DNA of 64,000 nucleotides from Notolepis coatsorum. Taxonomy: Eukaryota; Chordata; Actinopteri; Aulopiformes; Paralepididae. Below the pieces are notes generated by a model that made no database searches, had not been told where the DNA came from, and saw nothing but the letters and a program-made list of their open reading frames with translations. The DNA lies in the NCBI GenBank assembly GCA_963971535.1, contig OZ020586.1:78410412-78474411 (forward strand), written 5' to 3'. Below, in pieces: positions 1 to 11,223 of this stretch. The position numbers and the translations under genes were made by a program. Positions within the stretch are counted from its first letter, which is position 1; every line of letters starts with the position of its first letter.

Positions 1-1200
1 AGGGCGTGGGAGCTGCAGCACCGCTTCCACCTTTACTGGCAATGGGACCGCCCCAGCAGTAGTGATGTGGTGGCCAAGGAAGTCCATGGCAGGCAGTCCA
101 AACTGACACTTTGCTGGGTTGATGATCAATCCATGCTCTCTGAGGCGACTGAAAAGGAGCCGGAGGTGTGTTAGGTGTTCTGCCTTGGACGTGCTGGCTA
201 CCAGGATATCGTCCAGGTAGACGAACACGTAAGACAGGTTGCGCAGCATGGCGTCCATTAACCTCTGAAAGGTCTGAGCAGCATTTTTGAGGCCAAATGG
301 CATCCTCAGAAATTCAAAGAGTCCGAATGGGGTTATAACTGCCGTCTTGGGGATGTCCTGAGGGCTAACCGGCCACTGGTGGTATCCTCTCACCAGATCC
401 ACCTTAGAAAAAACAGACGCGCCAGCTAGGTGGGCTGAAAAATCTTGTATGTGTGGAACCGGGTAACGATCAGGTGTAGTGGCGTCATTAAGGCGCCGAT
501 AGTCGCCACACGGACGCCAGCCGCTGTTAGCCTTTGGCACGAGATGGAGAGGCGAGGCCCAAGGACTGTCGGAACGACGAACGATACCCAGTGCCTCCAT
601 GGAGGCAAACTCATTCTTAGCGATGGTGAGCTTGTGTGGGTCGAGACAACGAGCCCTAGCATGTACTGGTGGGCCTTCCGTGGAGATGTAATGAAGGACT
701 CCATGCTTAGTGGCCACGGACGAGAAGGTGGGTGTTGTGATGTCCGAGAACTCCAACAGGAGGCGGGAGAAATCATCAGTGGGCGCGACGGTGCTGGACA
801 GTGTCATTGTGGGTGTGTCACTGCGCTCACATGCCAAGGAGCCAAAAGTCTCAGCATTGACGAGCCGGCGATTCCCCACGTCTACCAAGAGACTGTTGGC
901 GCAGAGAAAGTCAGCGCCTAGGAGGGGAGTGGACACCTTGGCCAACACGAAATCCCATGTGAAACGCTGGTCAGCAAAACATAATGCCACGGTGCGTTTG
1001 CCAAATGTAGGGATCGCACTGCCATTGGCAGCTTCAAGGGCGGGGCCCCGTCTTGCTGAGTGGAAATCCTGAGTGGACGCCAGCAACACGCTCACCTGGG
1101 CACCCGTGTCACATAAAAAACGGCGGCCGGAGAGTGAGTCGGTGACGTACAGCAAGCCTGCAGGATGGCCAACACTCACGGCTGCTAATGAGTGGCAGCC
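1..1200 (-). CDS. Gypsy protease-reverse transcriptase (partial Pol)
   Basis: One frame stays open from about 1200 to the left edge. It begins with a retroviral-type aspartic protease whose DTG triad is at 1102-1110 in the context FLCDTGAQVSVL. The reverse transcriptase follows: the WASPLHLVPK and GYHQWPV landmarks, then the catalytic YLDD box at 208-219. The start of Pol cannot be set because the upstream Gag zinc-knuckle region is in another frame. Pol continues beyond the window. The family assignment is secure; activity is unlikely given the broken Gag. Confidence 0.85.
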
Positions 1201-1629
1201 AGTGCGTTTCCCGACCCACTGTAGTTACATGGTGGCAGACACTTCTTAGATTTGTTCCCAAACTTTGCGTGGTAAAAACACAAAGCCGCATAGCCGCGGC
1301 AGAGATAGAGAGTGGTTGGAACCCCTGCTCATCAACGGTGTAGGCTGATGCTGCCACACACCTCTTCCCAGCTGAGAAAAATACATCTGCTTCTCTAGCT
1401 AGCTGGCGAAAGTCAGTTTTGATGGAGTTAGCCATAGGTAAACGAACATAGTCTGGCAGCTGTTGCAGGAAAAGCTCTTTAAATAGAAAACATGGCCCAT
1501 GGTCACCCAGCAAAGCTAACATGTGGTCCATCAGTTCAGAGGGCTTTGAGTCACCCAATCCAGGTAGAGAGAGAAGCTGGCGAGCACGGTCAGATTCAGA
1601 TAGACCGAAAGCAACATATTTGTCATGTG
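1111..1629 (-). pseudogene. Gypsy Gag C-terminal remnant
   Basis: The stretch at 1250-1558 reads like the capsid of fish Gypsy elements (MGDSKPSELMDHMLALLGDH and a following FLQQLPDYVRLPMA segment). Near 1300 the frame shifts: the Cys-rich knuckle reads LCFYHAKFGN...CLPPCNYSG in a different frame and then meets a stop. The gag is therefore decayed. The upstream half is separated from it by the hAT MITE. Confidence 0.7.
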
Positions 1630-2767
1630 CAGTGATGCCACAGATTACTTGTAAAAGTAATCTGATTACTGATTACTCCTTTAAAAAGTAATCCAAGTTA
1701 CTTTACTGATTACTTGATTATCAGAGTAACTTAGTTACTTTGAAAGTAACTAGGTTACGAAGTCGTCGTCGTTCCCCCAACAGTATTTTTTTAAACGCTT
1801 TATTGAAAGTGCATAAATTGTTTTTAACTTGTTTCTCTGCACATAACGTAAATTGTTAAACTAGTGCTTCAGCTTCTGTACCATCAAGTATGGTAAAGCA
1901 ACAGTCTATGATGCTCACAGCATTAGAGCAGCCAGCCAGTGGTTTTACAAAACCAGTGTATCACATCTAACAAATGCAGGCTGAACTATTCAATTATATC
2001 AACTGTAACTATTAAATTGTTTTTATAAATGTCTCTCTATAAACATACAATCAGTCTCTCTTTAACATGTAAATTAACTGTAAATCTGGCAAATAAGAGC
2101 TTTTGCTCTGCCACCATCAAATATACATTAATCAAAAGGGAAAGAGACAATCTTTCTCTTTTGCTGTTTGGCTGGCCTCCGAGTCCTCCTGTACCTAGTC
2201 GAAGCGTCGGCTAGTGTTGTGATTCCAGATGCTTTCAATGCAATTGGATGTGCTGTTTTTAGCGGTAGACAGTATTTTGTTTCCTCCGCATATGAATGTT
2301 TTTTTCACCCGGCTTAGCTGACACAAACGTGAAGTAGTGACTGAGGCTACGTTTAGACGAGCGTTTTGGGGTGGAATTCTCCGTGCTGCAGACGAGGCTG
2401 TAACTACGGAGCCCTGCTGTCACACGATTGGCGCATATGTCACATGACGTGCTGTGAAGACCCGCCCTACTCTGCCTCTGATTCGCAGACTGTGGATGGG
2501 GAATGTGATTGGACCAAAGCAGAGTCACTCACAGACAGAGGGTCCAGTCACGCCGCGGGACACATTGTGTATTTAACCCTTTCACTGCCACACGACGTCA
2601 CTCCCAATGATGAGATAGTAACGAAATAGTAACGCACAGCCACTTGGACAAGTAACTGCAATCAGATTACTGGCTTTTAAAGATTAACGCGTTAGATTAC
2701 TATTTTCGGGGAAAAGTAATCAGATTACAATAACGCGTTACTTAGTAACGCGTTACTGGCATCACTG
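1630..2767. mobile_element. hAT-type MITE inserted in Gypsy gag
   Basis: The ends are CAGTGATGCCA (1630-1640) and its inverse TGGCATCACTG (2757-2767). They are flanked by a perfect 8-bp duplication GTCATGTG (1622-1629 and 2768-2775), the hAT signature. Subterminal sequence is rich in AGTAACGCGTTACT-like palindromes. No transposase is seen, so it is non-autonomous and younger than the Gypsy element. Confidence 0.92.
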
Positions 2768-2775
2768 GTCATGTG

Positions 2776-2962
2776 TAGGTGGGTTTTCCAGCAAACTCAC
2801 CACTCTCACCGCAGTTGAGTTCGTAAGGGCTGCTACCACATAGTAGTACTTGGTGGCGTCCGCGGTAATGTCCCTGAGAGCGAATTGAGCTTCAGCTTGC
2901 GCAAACCAAGCGTTGGCACTCTGCTCCCAAAACTCCGGCAGCTTGAGTGAAATGGCGTTCAA
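2776..2962 (-). pseudogene. Gypsy Gag N-terminal remnant
   Basis: The - strand reads KLPEFWEQSANAWFAQAEAQ followed by FALRDITADATKYYYVV, the conserved start of fish Gypsy Gag. The frame runs into the hAT MITE at 2767 and resumes on its far side at about 1621, so the two gag pieces were once contiguous. Confidence 0.8.
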
Positions 2963-3021
2963 AGATCTGCGTTCTGTTGCTGTTGGTCAGTCCACGTCCA
3001 AGGGAAAATCAGGGTCACCAA

Positions 3022-3237
3022 TGTAGGAATGCGGTAATGATAGTGAAAACGGAGCCGTGTTCCGATGCAAAAATACAATTTTATTACGCACTCTACAGTC
3101 GCACAAACAACACTGCCATTCATCTCTCACTTGTCTCTCTTTAACTACGTCATCCCCCGCTAAGGATCACAGGAGATGTAGTCAACACCACAATAGGCTA
3201 GGATGCCGTGAATTATGTCCCAGTAGCCACTACAACA
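3022..3237 (-). repeat. 5' LTR of the Gypsy element
   Basis: On the - strand it starts TGTTGTAGTGGC and ends CATTCCTACA, giving the TG...CA ends of an LTR of about 216 bp. An AATAAA-like poly(A) signal lies inside. Immediately internal is TTGGTGACCCTGA, the position expected for a primer-binding site. The target duplication cannot be tested because the other end lies outside the window. Confidence 0.65.
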
Positions 3238-3848
3238 CATTAATTTAAAAGTCAAGCGTTCAGGGCCAGGATTCCAGGAAGAGAGATATTCACAAACACA
3301 GACAGCTCCAGATTGATTCTGTTTCCAGGTCTTTCATTAATGTTTTACATTCATAGTAATCAGATTTTCCAGCTGCAAGAGAGAGGAAGAGGGAGCGGAA
3401 TACCTACAAGCCAACTTACCTGTTGTACAGGTTAGACCTTTCGTACAGATAATAATTACTATAATTATAGCTGCCAATGTTGCGTGATGTGAGTGTGACA
3501 GTTCACAGATAGGAGGTCAGCAAACCAAGAATGGACTTAATTAATGTAATTCATGTAAATAAATGTGAGCCAATGGGTGTTGCCTCCACAAGAGAGCCAA
3601 TTAGCCTTGGTTTACAAGATACAGTGATGTGTCGGAGCTTCACAGCCAGTCACTAAACCTCAGTGCACTATGATAGACGTATCAGTCACAAACCTCAGCG
3701 CACTATGATAGGCCGTATGTGTGAAACCACAGCTCACCATCCATTCTAAACCCTAACCACAGCTTACCGTCCCAACTGACCCTAACCATAATACCCCGCC
3801 GTCCCAGCTGTTGAATTCCATCCCGATGATGCTTTATTTGTGTCTCAG
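3238..3848. other. Probable gon4l intron, nothing recognisable
   Basis: No coding frame, tRNA or clear transposon end was seen. A short phrase, CGCACTATGATAG, recurs near 3665 and 3700. Confidence 0.5.
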
Positions 3849-3951
3849 GGAGGCAGATCGCTCCATCTTGACGACCTGTCAGCAGAGAGGAGCCAAGAGG
3901 AAGACGTTCCGTCTCGTCTCTTCCCAGCTGGGGGACAAGACGGCCCAGCAG
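3849..3951 (+). CDS. gon4l: gon4l-like, penultimate coding exon (Myb/SANT-like domain)
   Basis: A 103-bp exon is bounded by TCTCAG (ending 3848) and GTGAGT (from 3952). It begins with one base completing a split codon and then reads EADRSILTTCQQRGAKRKTF and RLVSSQLGDKTAQQ. This resembles the helix 1-2 part of the C-terminal Myb/SANT-like domain of GON4L, a nuclear transcriptional co-regulator. The next exon (8794) continues in phase with RFKELMTLF, the expected end of that domain, which supports the call. Upstream exons lie outside the window. The assignment is from memory of the family; another SANT-domain protein of the same type is the main alternative. Confidence 0.75.
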
Positions 3952-3965
3952 GTGAGTCTCCCCCT

Positions 3966-4260
3966 GGTTTAAGATAAGATAAGATGGTCCTTTATTGATC
4001 CCCTTGGGGAAATTCAGGCATCATGGGATCATGGGGGAGGGGGGGGGGGGTACAGGTACATGTGCATGTGATAGTAGAAGACATGATACAGGTCATACAA
4101 TTATAGTACAGTGGAGAAGTAAAAATATGTATAGAATAATAATAGGCAGTGTAAACAATATAACAATAATTAACTCTAAGTATGCACATATGGGCAAGTA
4201 GGCAGTGTAAATAGGTCAAGGTGCAAGATGGGGATATGTATGGCTTCTCAGTTATATTTG
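3966..4260 (-). mobile_element. LINE 3' end, Rex1/CR1-L2-like, truncated
   Basis: Read on the - strand it ends GGGGATCAATAAAGGACC followed by short ATCTT repeats, the typical 3' tail of fish CR1/L2-group LINEs. Similar tails occur at 25559 and 60862. Only untranslated sequence is present. A G-run (about 4035-4049) lies inside. Confidence 0.6.
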
Positions 4261-4477
4261 CCTTACAATAAATATAGTTACAATATATATAATCTAATAT
4301 CTAATCTAATATATCTAATCTAAAAATGCTAAATATATGCTCTAATGAAGTAAGTATACAGTATACACATAAGGTGTGTATACTCTGTGTTTATATCCTG
4401 GAGTGAATGATCTACATCACAGAGTCAGTCGGTTCACTCACTGTATGATTCTGAAAGCCGCTGGGCTGTGTGATTCC

Positions 4478-5650
4478 GGCAGCGCGGCTACATGAGAAAG
4501 TGGTGTTGTTGTCCAGCAGGGGGCACTCTGTCCTCTGGACATAGTAACAATGCCCCTGTTACGGTGATAGGGACACGTACAGTTGCGAGTAGGGATGCAC
4601 CGAATGGGAAATTCTTGGCCGAAACCGATACCGAAAATAGAAAACAGTTGGCCGAAAACCGAAAGGCCGAAAATGATTCATAGAATAGAATTTTTTTTTA
4701 CCAATGTTGTGGAACATTATGATTGTGGAAAAATATATGATTATGGCAAAACTTAACTTAAATAATAAATAATCACTATTATGGGTCCATAAAACATTTA
4801 TTCAGCACTTCTGAATGCATACAGTACATTAATTCCATCTTTTCTCTGGCTACGCAGCGGACATCTGTGCTCTACTGAGCACACCTTTCTAGTCCCCAGC
4901 TGAATGTGCTCGCTTGACTCGGCACACTAGACGCGCGTCAATGTGAGAAACACAATCCCCCCCCCCCCCCCCCCCCCCCTCGCTCTGAATAATATGCATA
5001 TTAGATCACTCAGTGATTAACCGCGACGGGCATATAGTAAATAAGGATATAAAAGCATGTTAAAGACGCATTTATTGGAGGCGTTGCGCGCAGAGTTTAC
5101 ATAGAAACAGCGCGACTCCCGACAGCGCGACATCATCACAACAACACGCGTTAGGTTACAGGTTGTTTCTGTTTCGGTGACATATTTTCGGTGAAAAAAC
5201 TCTTTCGGCCAAAAGCCGAAAGGCCATTTTTGGCCGAAAGTTTTCGGCCACCGGAATTTCGGTGCATCCCTAGTTGCGAGTGCTGTCCTTCGGATGAGAC
5301 GCTAAACCGAGGTCCTGACTGAATTCGGTCATTAAAGAACCCAGGACGCCTATCGCAAAGAGTAGGGGGTTCCCCCGACATTCCTGGCCAAATTCCCAAT
5401 CAGGTCTCTGACATCAAGGCCACCTAATCATCCCTTCCCCTTAATTGGCTGATACCATTCCTGTCTCCTGAGCCGTTCAGCCACTGTGTAGTGTGATGTG
5501 TGCCGGGTGCCAGTGTATGGCAGCCAAGGTTGGGTGCTACCAGTGGTGGTGAAGAAGGCAATTTCCCTAATCCTACGTTGTAAAGCACTTTGAGTCTGAG
5601 AAAAGCACTATATAAATGTAATGAATTCTTATTATTATTATGGGCCAAAC
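4478..5650 (+). mobile_element. tRNA-derived SINE (family B), split by a MITE
   Basis: The left part (4478-4589) starts CGGCAGCGCGGCTACATGAG and the right part (5273-5650) ends with TGTAAAGCACTTTGAGTC followed by (ATT)n, a usual fish SINE/LINE 3' tail. A hAT-type MITE sits between them. Compared with the inverted copy at 5808-6070, the tRNA B-box segment is deleted, so the promoter is broken. Confidence 0.7.
4590..5272. mobile_element. hAT-type MITE inside the SINE
   Basis: The ends are TAGGGATGCACCGAA and its inverse TTCGGTGCATCCCTA, with a perfect 8-bp duplication GTTGCGAG (4582-4589 and 5273-5280). The interior is full of GGCCGAAA repeats on both strands and a poly-C run (about 4960-4979). 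No transposase. Confidence 0.92.
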
Positions 5651-5807
5651 CATACAAATGCCACATTCAATCGAATGTTGGAGAAAACGTGTTGTAAACT
5701 GAGAGTGATGTGTCACTCGTGAACAGGAGATACTAGCAATCAGATTCTCCTGCAGCAAGTTAGCTTGTAGTGCCTTTCAGGAAGAGGGACCTAGTTCTGT
5801 AGGGACC

Positions 5808-6070
5808 TTGAGTACAGATAGTAAGTTCTTTAACAACCGAATTCAGTCAGGACCTCAGTTTAGCGTCTCATCTGAAGGACGGCCCTCGCAGCTATACAGT
5901 GTCCCTATCACTGTAACAGGGGCATTGTTACTGACAAGTCCAGAGCACAGAGTGCTCCCTGCTGGACAACAACACCACTTTCCGACAACGGCCTGACCGG
6001 GCCTCAAACCGGTGATCTTCTGATCATGAGTCCGGAGCTCTACTCATGTAGCCACGCTGCCGGATGTAGA
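5808..6070 (-). mobile_element. tRNA-derived SINE (family B), inverted copy with intact tRNA head
   Basis: On the - strand it begins CGGCAGCGTGGCTACATGAG, then TAGAGC and CACCGGTTTGAGGCCC, matching pol III A- and B-box positions. It shares its body with the SINE at 4478-5650 in the opposite orientation and is truncated at its 3' side near 5808. Confidence 0.72.
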
Positions 6071-6445
6071 ATGAATGGACATAGAATGGTCCACTGTGTC
6101 AAAGGGATTGATAAAAAGACAGTACTGTGCTGCATTCTGAAGCCAGAAGGGAACTTAGATATAATAGCAGACAACATACAGTCCAGGTCTTTGGAATTCC
6201 GTTGCTGAAATAAAAAATACTCAACATGGAGTTTGGAAATAAAATTCAGCACCTAATCTTAAAAGAGTAAAGCTCCAGATTGTCAGGACCGGGAGGTTTA
6301 CTAGGGTCCAATGTAATGTAATGTGCATGTCACCAATAGAAAAGGGAGTAAAACAAAAAGTCTCACTCCCAAGGTACTGATGATTGCATGAGGTTAGTGA
6401 TGATGGAGGTATCTGAGGGACACTGGTGTTCAAACAAGGAACAGT

Positions 6446-7013
6446 GTAGGTGCCGGATATGTTCGGGTCAGATCTGTTTCGGGGTCGAGTTTGCATAGCA
6501 AACGTCAGATGTTTTTCACGCTGTGCCAAAGATCATTGGCTGTACGTGGCTGGTGATAGTGTCACATCTATATCTGTGTAAATCTAGTTTAATTAAACTT
6601 AAATTAAGTCTTTGTGTGGAGACGTTTGGCCTTCAAAATATAAGCGCCAGCCAATCCAATTCATTGATCACGTTAGCAAGCTAGCAGAAAATCATAACGG
6701 TGGGGCCATTGTTTCTAAATCTAGGAGTTTATTTGTGGCTGTGAGCCCTTGTACTAGTTTAACATAAACTCAAGTGATGAAGACAAACAGTGTTTATTTC
6801 TCATATAATGTTAATTCCATTCGTTCCACCATTTCACATCAGCTAGTTCAGTCAGTCGATGACAGATGTGACGCTATCGCCGCAAAGCAACATACAGCCA
6901 AAGATCTTTGGTACAGCGTGATTAACGTCTGACGTTTGCTACAGTATGCGACTCAACTAAAGAACGGACCTCGGACTGATCTGCCAGGCTGAACATATCC
7001 AGTACCTACACCG
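6446..7013. repeat. Imperfect inverted repeat (foldback element)
   Basis: The segment 6446-6575 matches the reverse complement of about 6860-7013: GCAAACGTCAGA at 6498 against TCTGACGTTTGC at 6928, CCAAAGATCATTGGCTGTA against TACAGCCAAAGATCTTTGG, and GTGTAGGTGCCGGATATGTT against AACATATCCAGTACCTACAC. The spacer is about 285 bp. No coding sequence. The class is unknown; a foldback MITE is likely. Confidence 0.7.
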
Positions 7014-8680
7014 GAGGCAATGGAGTCCTCACTGAAACATTCCAGCATGGCAGACCCATCAGATACAATGATGGTGTCCTTTGCTTATTTGACCTCCACA
7101 CCACTGATCCAAGTGTTTTCTCTCTTTTTACACTTGTCACAATCTTCCTGGACACTAAATGACTTATTACTGTACATTTTACTGTATATTTCTCTATATT
7201 TTTGGTTGTATAGTTTATATTTAAGATTTTAGAATGTATATACATACCAGAATGTATATCCCGGACTGTATTTTATTCTTGTTACGACCCCTGAGGTCTA
7301 AGGGTAAAGGGCTGTAACATAAACGTTGGTTGATGGAAAAGACGGACCAGGTTTGTAAACAAAATTATATTTATTGATGTAAAAAGGAAGCACATGTAAC
7401 TCAAGGGTGAGCCAAGGCCAAAACAACAAACAAACACCACTATTCTCCAACATAAACCAACCTAATCTATGGTAAAATAAATTGCATTCCCTAAACTACC
7501 CTTACCTAACAAAAACAGGAGAAAACAATATCTAAAGGAAATGGCAGCTCACCCCATCCATGCTTCCTGAAAAGGGAGAACATAACACATATTAGGCATA
7601 CATACAAGACAGGTAAACATAACAAAACAATATATATCTAGCTCTCTATGGCCACACACACGCAAAAAGGCAATTCACCAAAACAAAGGCAGATTTCACA
7701 AAGTACCAACAATACCAAGTTGCCAACAGGCCTAGCCTCATGCCAGAGAGAGAATGAATTAAGTGAGATTCCAGGTTTAAACAGGGTGTGGTGATCCGGG
7801 ATTGGGTGGTGGGTTGGCAGAATACTTTGTTTGTGAGGACAAACGTATACAAAGAGGAGAGAACCATTTTAAATCGGGGCTTGTTAGAGTTTTGGCAATG
7901 CTGGCTAGCAAGCTAGCTAGCTACTAACGTCATGTAAAAAACAATATTAACGTTATAAACTATACACAATATGTACTACGAAACAATGATTTACATTAGT
8001 ATTTACAGTGATTTAATATGCAGCAAAATAACGTTATACGATTTAAAATACAAATATGGTAACATGATTGTTGCTTTTAAAAATGGTGGTTGGCTTTAGA
8101 GATGAATGGTTATGACCACCAGAGAGATACTAGCCACAGATTCAGGGTCAGTTATTTTCCCATTGTACGAATTGTTAAGCTTATGGAATGTAAGGGAAAT
8201 CTGATCCTAGGTCTGTGACTAAACCCATGCGTCTACGCTGTGGTGACGTCAGTCAGCAGCGCCAAATAGCAGTGTAGTTTCCCAGCGAACGAAAACATAA
8301 ACGTTGTTATTTTGCTACCTTTACGATTAATTGCGAATATTTTCATGTTGAGCTGTAGATTGTGGATGAATACGCACAGAAAGGTACACCATGCCAACGT
8401 TAATGCTTTATTTCTCTAAAACGAGCCGATTTAGAAATGGTCAATGGGGAAATACATGGAGTGGAACAGAGGGTGGAACAGGAAAAAACGAAGATGACGT
8501 AACCACTACACCTCCCTATGGAGGTAAGTAAGTAGAGGTGCAGGAATAGCAGGGACCAATGGTGGAAGACGGGTTCTGGCTGGAGGGAGGAAACAAAATG
8601 GAGACAAGACAAACACTGGGGAAGCAAATACATTGGGATGTAACAATTCTTATTTTTTATTTTTAATATTATCATATTAT
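7014..8680. other. gon4l last intron, unclassified
   Basis: No exon was found. The segment from about 7281 (TGTTACGACCCCTGAGG) to 7880 has the look of an LTR or repeat, but no matching end or target duplication could be found. The remainder is AT-rich with no recognisable element. Confidence 0.4.
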
Positions 8681-8689
8681 TCTTATTTT

Positions 8690-8791
8690 AGTCTTAATTG
8701 ACTATCTAAATGTTGAATGTATACTGTGTCTGTGAGCGATCTGTAGTGCAGAATTTCCCTCTGGATAAATAAAGGATTTCTATTCTATTCC
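8690..8791 (+). mobile_element. LINE 3' tail abutting the last gon4l exon
   Basis: AATTTCCCTCTGGATAAATA followed by AAGGATTTCTATTCTATTC is the same kind of CR1/L2-group tail as at 4000 and 60900 (reverse strand there). It ends two bases before the acceptor AG and forms the acceptor's polypyrimidine tract. Confidence 0.6.
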
Positions 8792-8793
8792 AG

Positions 8794-8907
8794 GTCGGCA
8801 TCCGTTTCAAAGAGCTGATGACTCTGTTCCACTCGGCTGCGCAGAAACCCACTTCCTGTTCCACAGAGGACCATCCAATCAGCAGCCAGGAGGCGGCCCC
8901 AGACTGA
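8794..8907 (+). CDS. gon4l: gon4l-like, terminal coding exon with stop
   Basis: The acceptor TTCCAG ends at 8793. The frame continues directly from the exon ending at 3951 and reads VGIRFKELMTLFHSAAQK, the last helix of the Myb/SANT-like fold, then a polar Ser/Gln-rich tail ending in EAAPD and TGA (8905-8907). It supplies 37 codons. The polypyrimidine tract in front of it is the tail of a LINE (8752-8791). The 3' UTR runs into a large palindrome; no poly(A) site could be fixed. Confidence 0.78.
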   Translation, partial: VGIRFKELMTLFHSAAQKPTSCSTEDHPISSQEAAPD

Positions 8908-10052
8908 GCCCTGCGCAGTGAAATGACTTGCTTTCCCCTTGTAGATATCCGGTCGCCATTTTGCGCTGATTCATGACTTCCATAGGCGTCCGGTGTATTT
9001 GTATGTACCTTCAACGCCTTGTGGATGTTCAAAGGTCACCACATCGGATGGCAATGGCCTGCTGACCAGTGGGTCTACACTGTTGACCTCTTCATCGTTC
9101 CATATAACCTCCTCTCAGAGAGCCACGTCCTTCATCATCTGCTAGATCAGGGGTGGCCAACCCGCGGCTCGCGAGCCGCATGCGGCTCTTTGCCCGTCAA
9201 TGTGCGGCTCTTCCATCCATTTTTTTTTTTTTTTTTAAATTAAAAAAAAATATTTTCCTTTTAATTTTTTTTTTTTAATTTTTAATTTTTTTTTTTACTT
9301 TATTTTTTTTGTGTCACTCATTCCATAAAGACGTAGAATAAACATTTACAATTTTTTTTAAATGGTCCATTTGCATGTTCTTGGTATCTGAATCTAGGGA
9401 CATATATGGATCAGTGTCAGAAATAGTGTGTCTGTTACTAGGCTTGAGTAAATTGTAATGAACCAAAGGAGAATATCAATTCTATTTAAAAAAAAATTAT
9501 CTTTGACTGTAAATAACACCATGCTAAAATTGACCAGACCTGAAAAATCTAAGCAAATGAATAAAGGGAAGATGATTAAACAGAAGGTTTTGTAGATACA
9601 GTACTGAATTCTGCCATCTTTTTTATAATGTAAATTTCTCCACCATTTTTCATCATATTGCAACACCGTTTTTTGCAAGACGTTCACAGAAAGGTAGAGA
9701 AACTAACTGCGTTCTGTTTTATGGCAATAACGTTCAGGTTTGTGGGAGATAATCCCAAAAAATAAGAGAAATTAAAAAGTAAATCCAGAAGTCAGATGAT
9801 TGACAGGGGCTGCTGGTGTGAGCTGGGTAGGGTAGTTTTTCGAAATTTGAAAGCCCTGAGTCTCTTCCTTCAAAAGACTACACTCACTTTTGGCTGTGCC
9901 ACTTCCTCCTGTCAATATGCGCCGGTTTCCGACTCAATGCCCTGAGATTTCTATAATCTTATATTTCACTAATAACAGTTAAAATAATTGGTAAACAAAC
10001 GTAATGCTGAAAATATACACTTTTACTGTATATCTCGGGCTTAAGAGGTTAA

Positions 10053-10684
10053 CCCTGTGAGGCCCAAATTAAAAAGAAATTAGCAACTTCAGAGGCCAGA
10101 GGGTGGGACATATAAACACATTTACTATCAAATAGCATTGTGAGGCTGAACAACAGGACCAATTGACTATACATGTGCTTAAAGGGGAACTATCTTATAA
10201 ATGGCTTTTTTCAGTGTTTACCATTGTTTCTTAGCTATGTGGACTTATATTAATAGGATATATGTCTCTAATTCTCATATTGGCGAATTATTCCAATTCT
10301 CCTCTCACAATATTCACCCTCACTGAACTGAGTCATCTGAAAATGTGCATATCTGTGATGTCAGAGATTTCTCAGCTGCATAATAATGTGGCAGTTGATG
10401 TGGCAGTTGGCACCAGGCCACACAGTGGTTGGAGCCCAGCCTCAAAACGGCTTAAGATCTTGAGGTAGAAAAATGCGGTTTTTAGTACTTGATTAGAAAT
10501 ACAAAACAATGCATTTTTTTTGAAAAAAAACTAGGTGTTCCATAGACTCACAGGAATTGTGTAAAAGTGCCCAAATAGTGAAAGAAATAGTAAAATAGTC
10601 CCCCTTTAACATTTTTTAAATAAACATTATTCTTTAAATGGCTAAAAGTGATTTTGTAATTTTGCAACCGTGGGTCTCACAGGG
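10053..10684. mobile_element. piggyBac-like MITE, nested level 2
   Basis: The left end is TTAA (10049-10052) followed by CCCTGTGAGGCCC. The right end is GGGTCTCACAGGG at 10672-10684, a near-perfect inverse. The right TTAA is displaced by a few bases and a second partial copy starts at 10690. A further TTAA element sits inside. Confidence 0.7.
10183..10605. mobile_element. TTAA-flanked MITE, nested level 3
   Basis: TTAA (10179-10182) then AGGGGAACTAT; the right end is AGTCCCCCT then TTAA (10606-10609). The same family occurs at 29921-30704 in pdia3-like intron 4, with a shared CATAGACTCACAGGAATTGT segment. Confidence 0.75.
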
Positions 10685-11223
10685 TACTTTTAACCCTGTG
10701 AGGCCCAAATAAAAAAGACATTAGCAACTTCAGAGGCCAGAGGGTGAGACCTATAAACACATGAAGGGTGCCGTGACTGAAAAAAAAGGTTGAGAAACGC
10801 TGGTATATGGTGTGGCTCTTTGTGGTACCACAGTAATTTTTGTGGCTCTTAGTCTCTGACTGGTTGGCCACCCCTGTGCTAGATGTAGAGATCCAGCCAG
10901 GAGAGGACAGAAGCCCTGGTGTGGAGCACACGCCCAGAATGCCTTGCGGTCCGACTAAAACCGAGCACCCGTCGGGATGCTTTCAACACATGCGTACTAT
11001 GGTCACTTTGTGATTGTAACGTTACTAGAGACTGTAGCCAAGACACACTGCATGCTAGTCGCTAATGTTAACACTTGGTTCCAATGCTGTGTTGTATAGA
11101 ATGAAACATAAAATACAATAAAATCACTGTAGCATCAGACAGTAGGTCAGGACAAAAAGCATGGTTGAAGCCTATTGCTAATGAAATAGACCCATTTGAC
11201 TGCAGTTAGCAATCTAACGTTAA

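Larger units (their letters stand above)
1..3237 (-). mobile_element. Gypsy/Ty3 LTR retrotransposon, 5' part, cut by window edge
   Basis: On the - strand the order is LTR (3022-3237), gag remnant, aspartic protease and reverse transcriptase, the Ty3/Gypsy order. The element continues off the left edge, so RNase H, integrase and the 3' LTR are not visible. A hAT-type MITE (1630-2767) splits gag. Gag is frameshifted, so the copy cannot make a complete Gag-Pol. It probably lies in an intron of the gon4l-like gene, because the first visible gon4l exon is downstream on the opposite strand; that is inference. Confidence 0.85.
9148..10876. mobile_element. hAT-type MITE with nested insertions
   Basis: The ends are CAGGGGTGGCCAACC (9148-9162) and GGTTGGCCACCCCTG (10862-10876), flanked by a perfect 8-bp duplication TGCTAGAT (9140-9147 and 10877-10884). 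The left subterminal part has repeated GCGGCTC(GT) words and a T-rich tract. The core carries at least two TTAA-flanked MITEs and a repeat (9370-10048) that recurs near 40200 and 55640. Confidence 0.93.
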
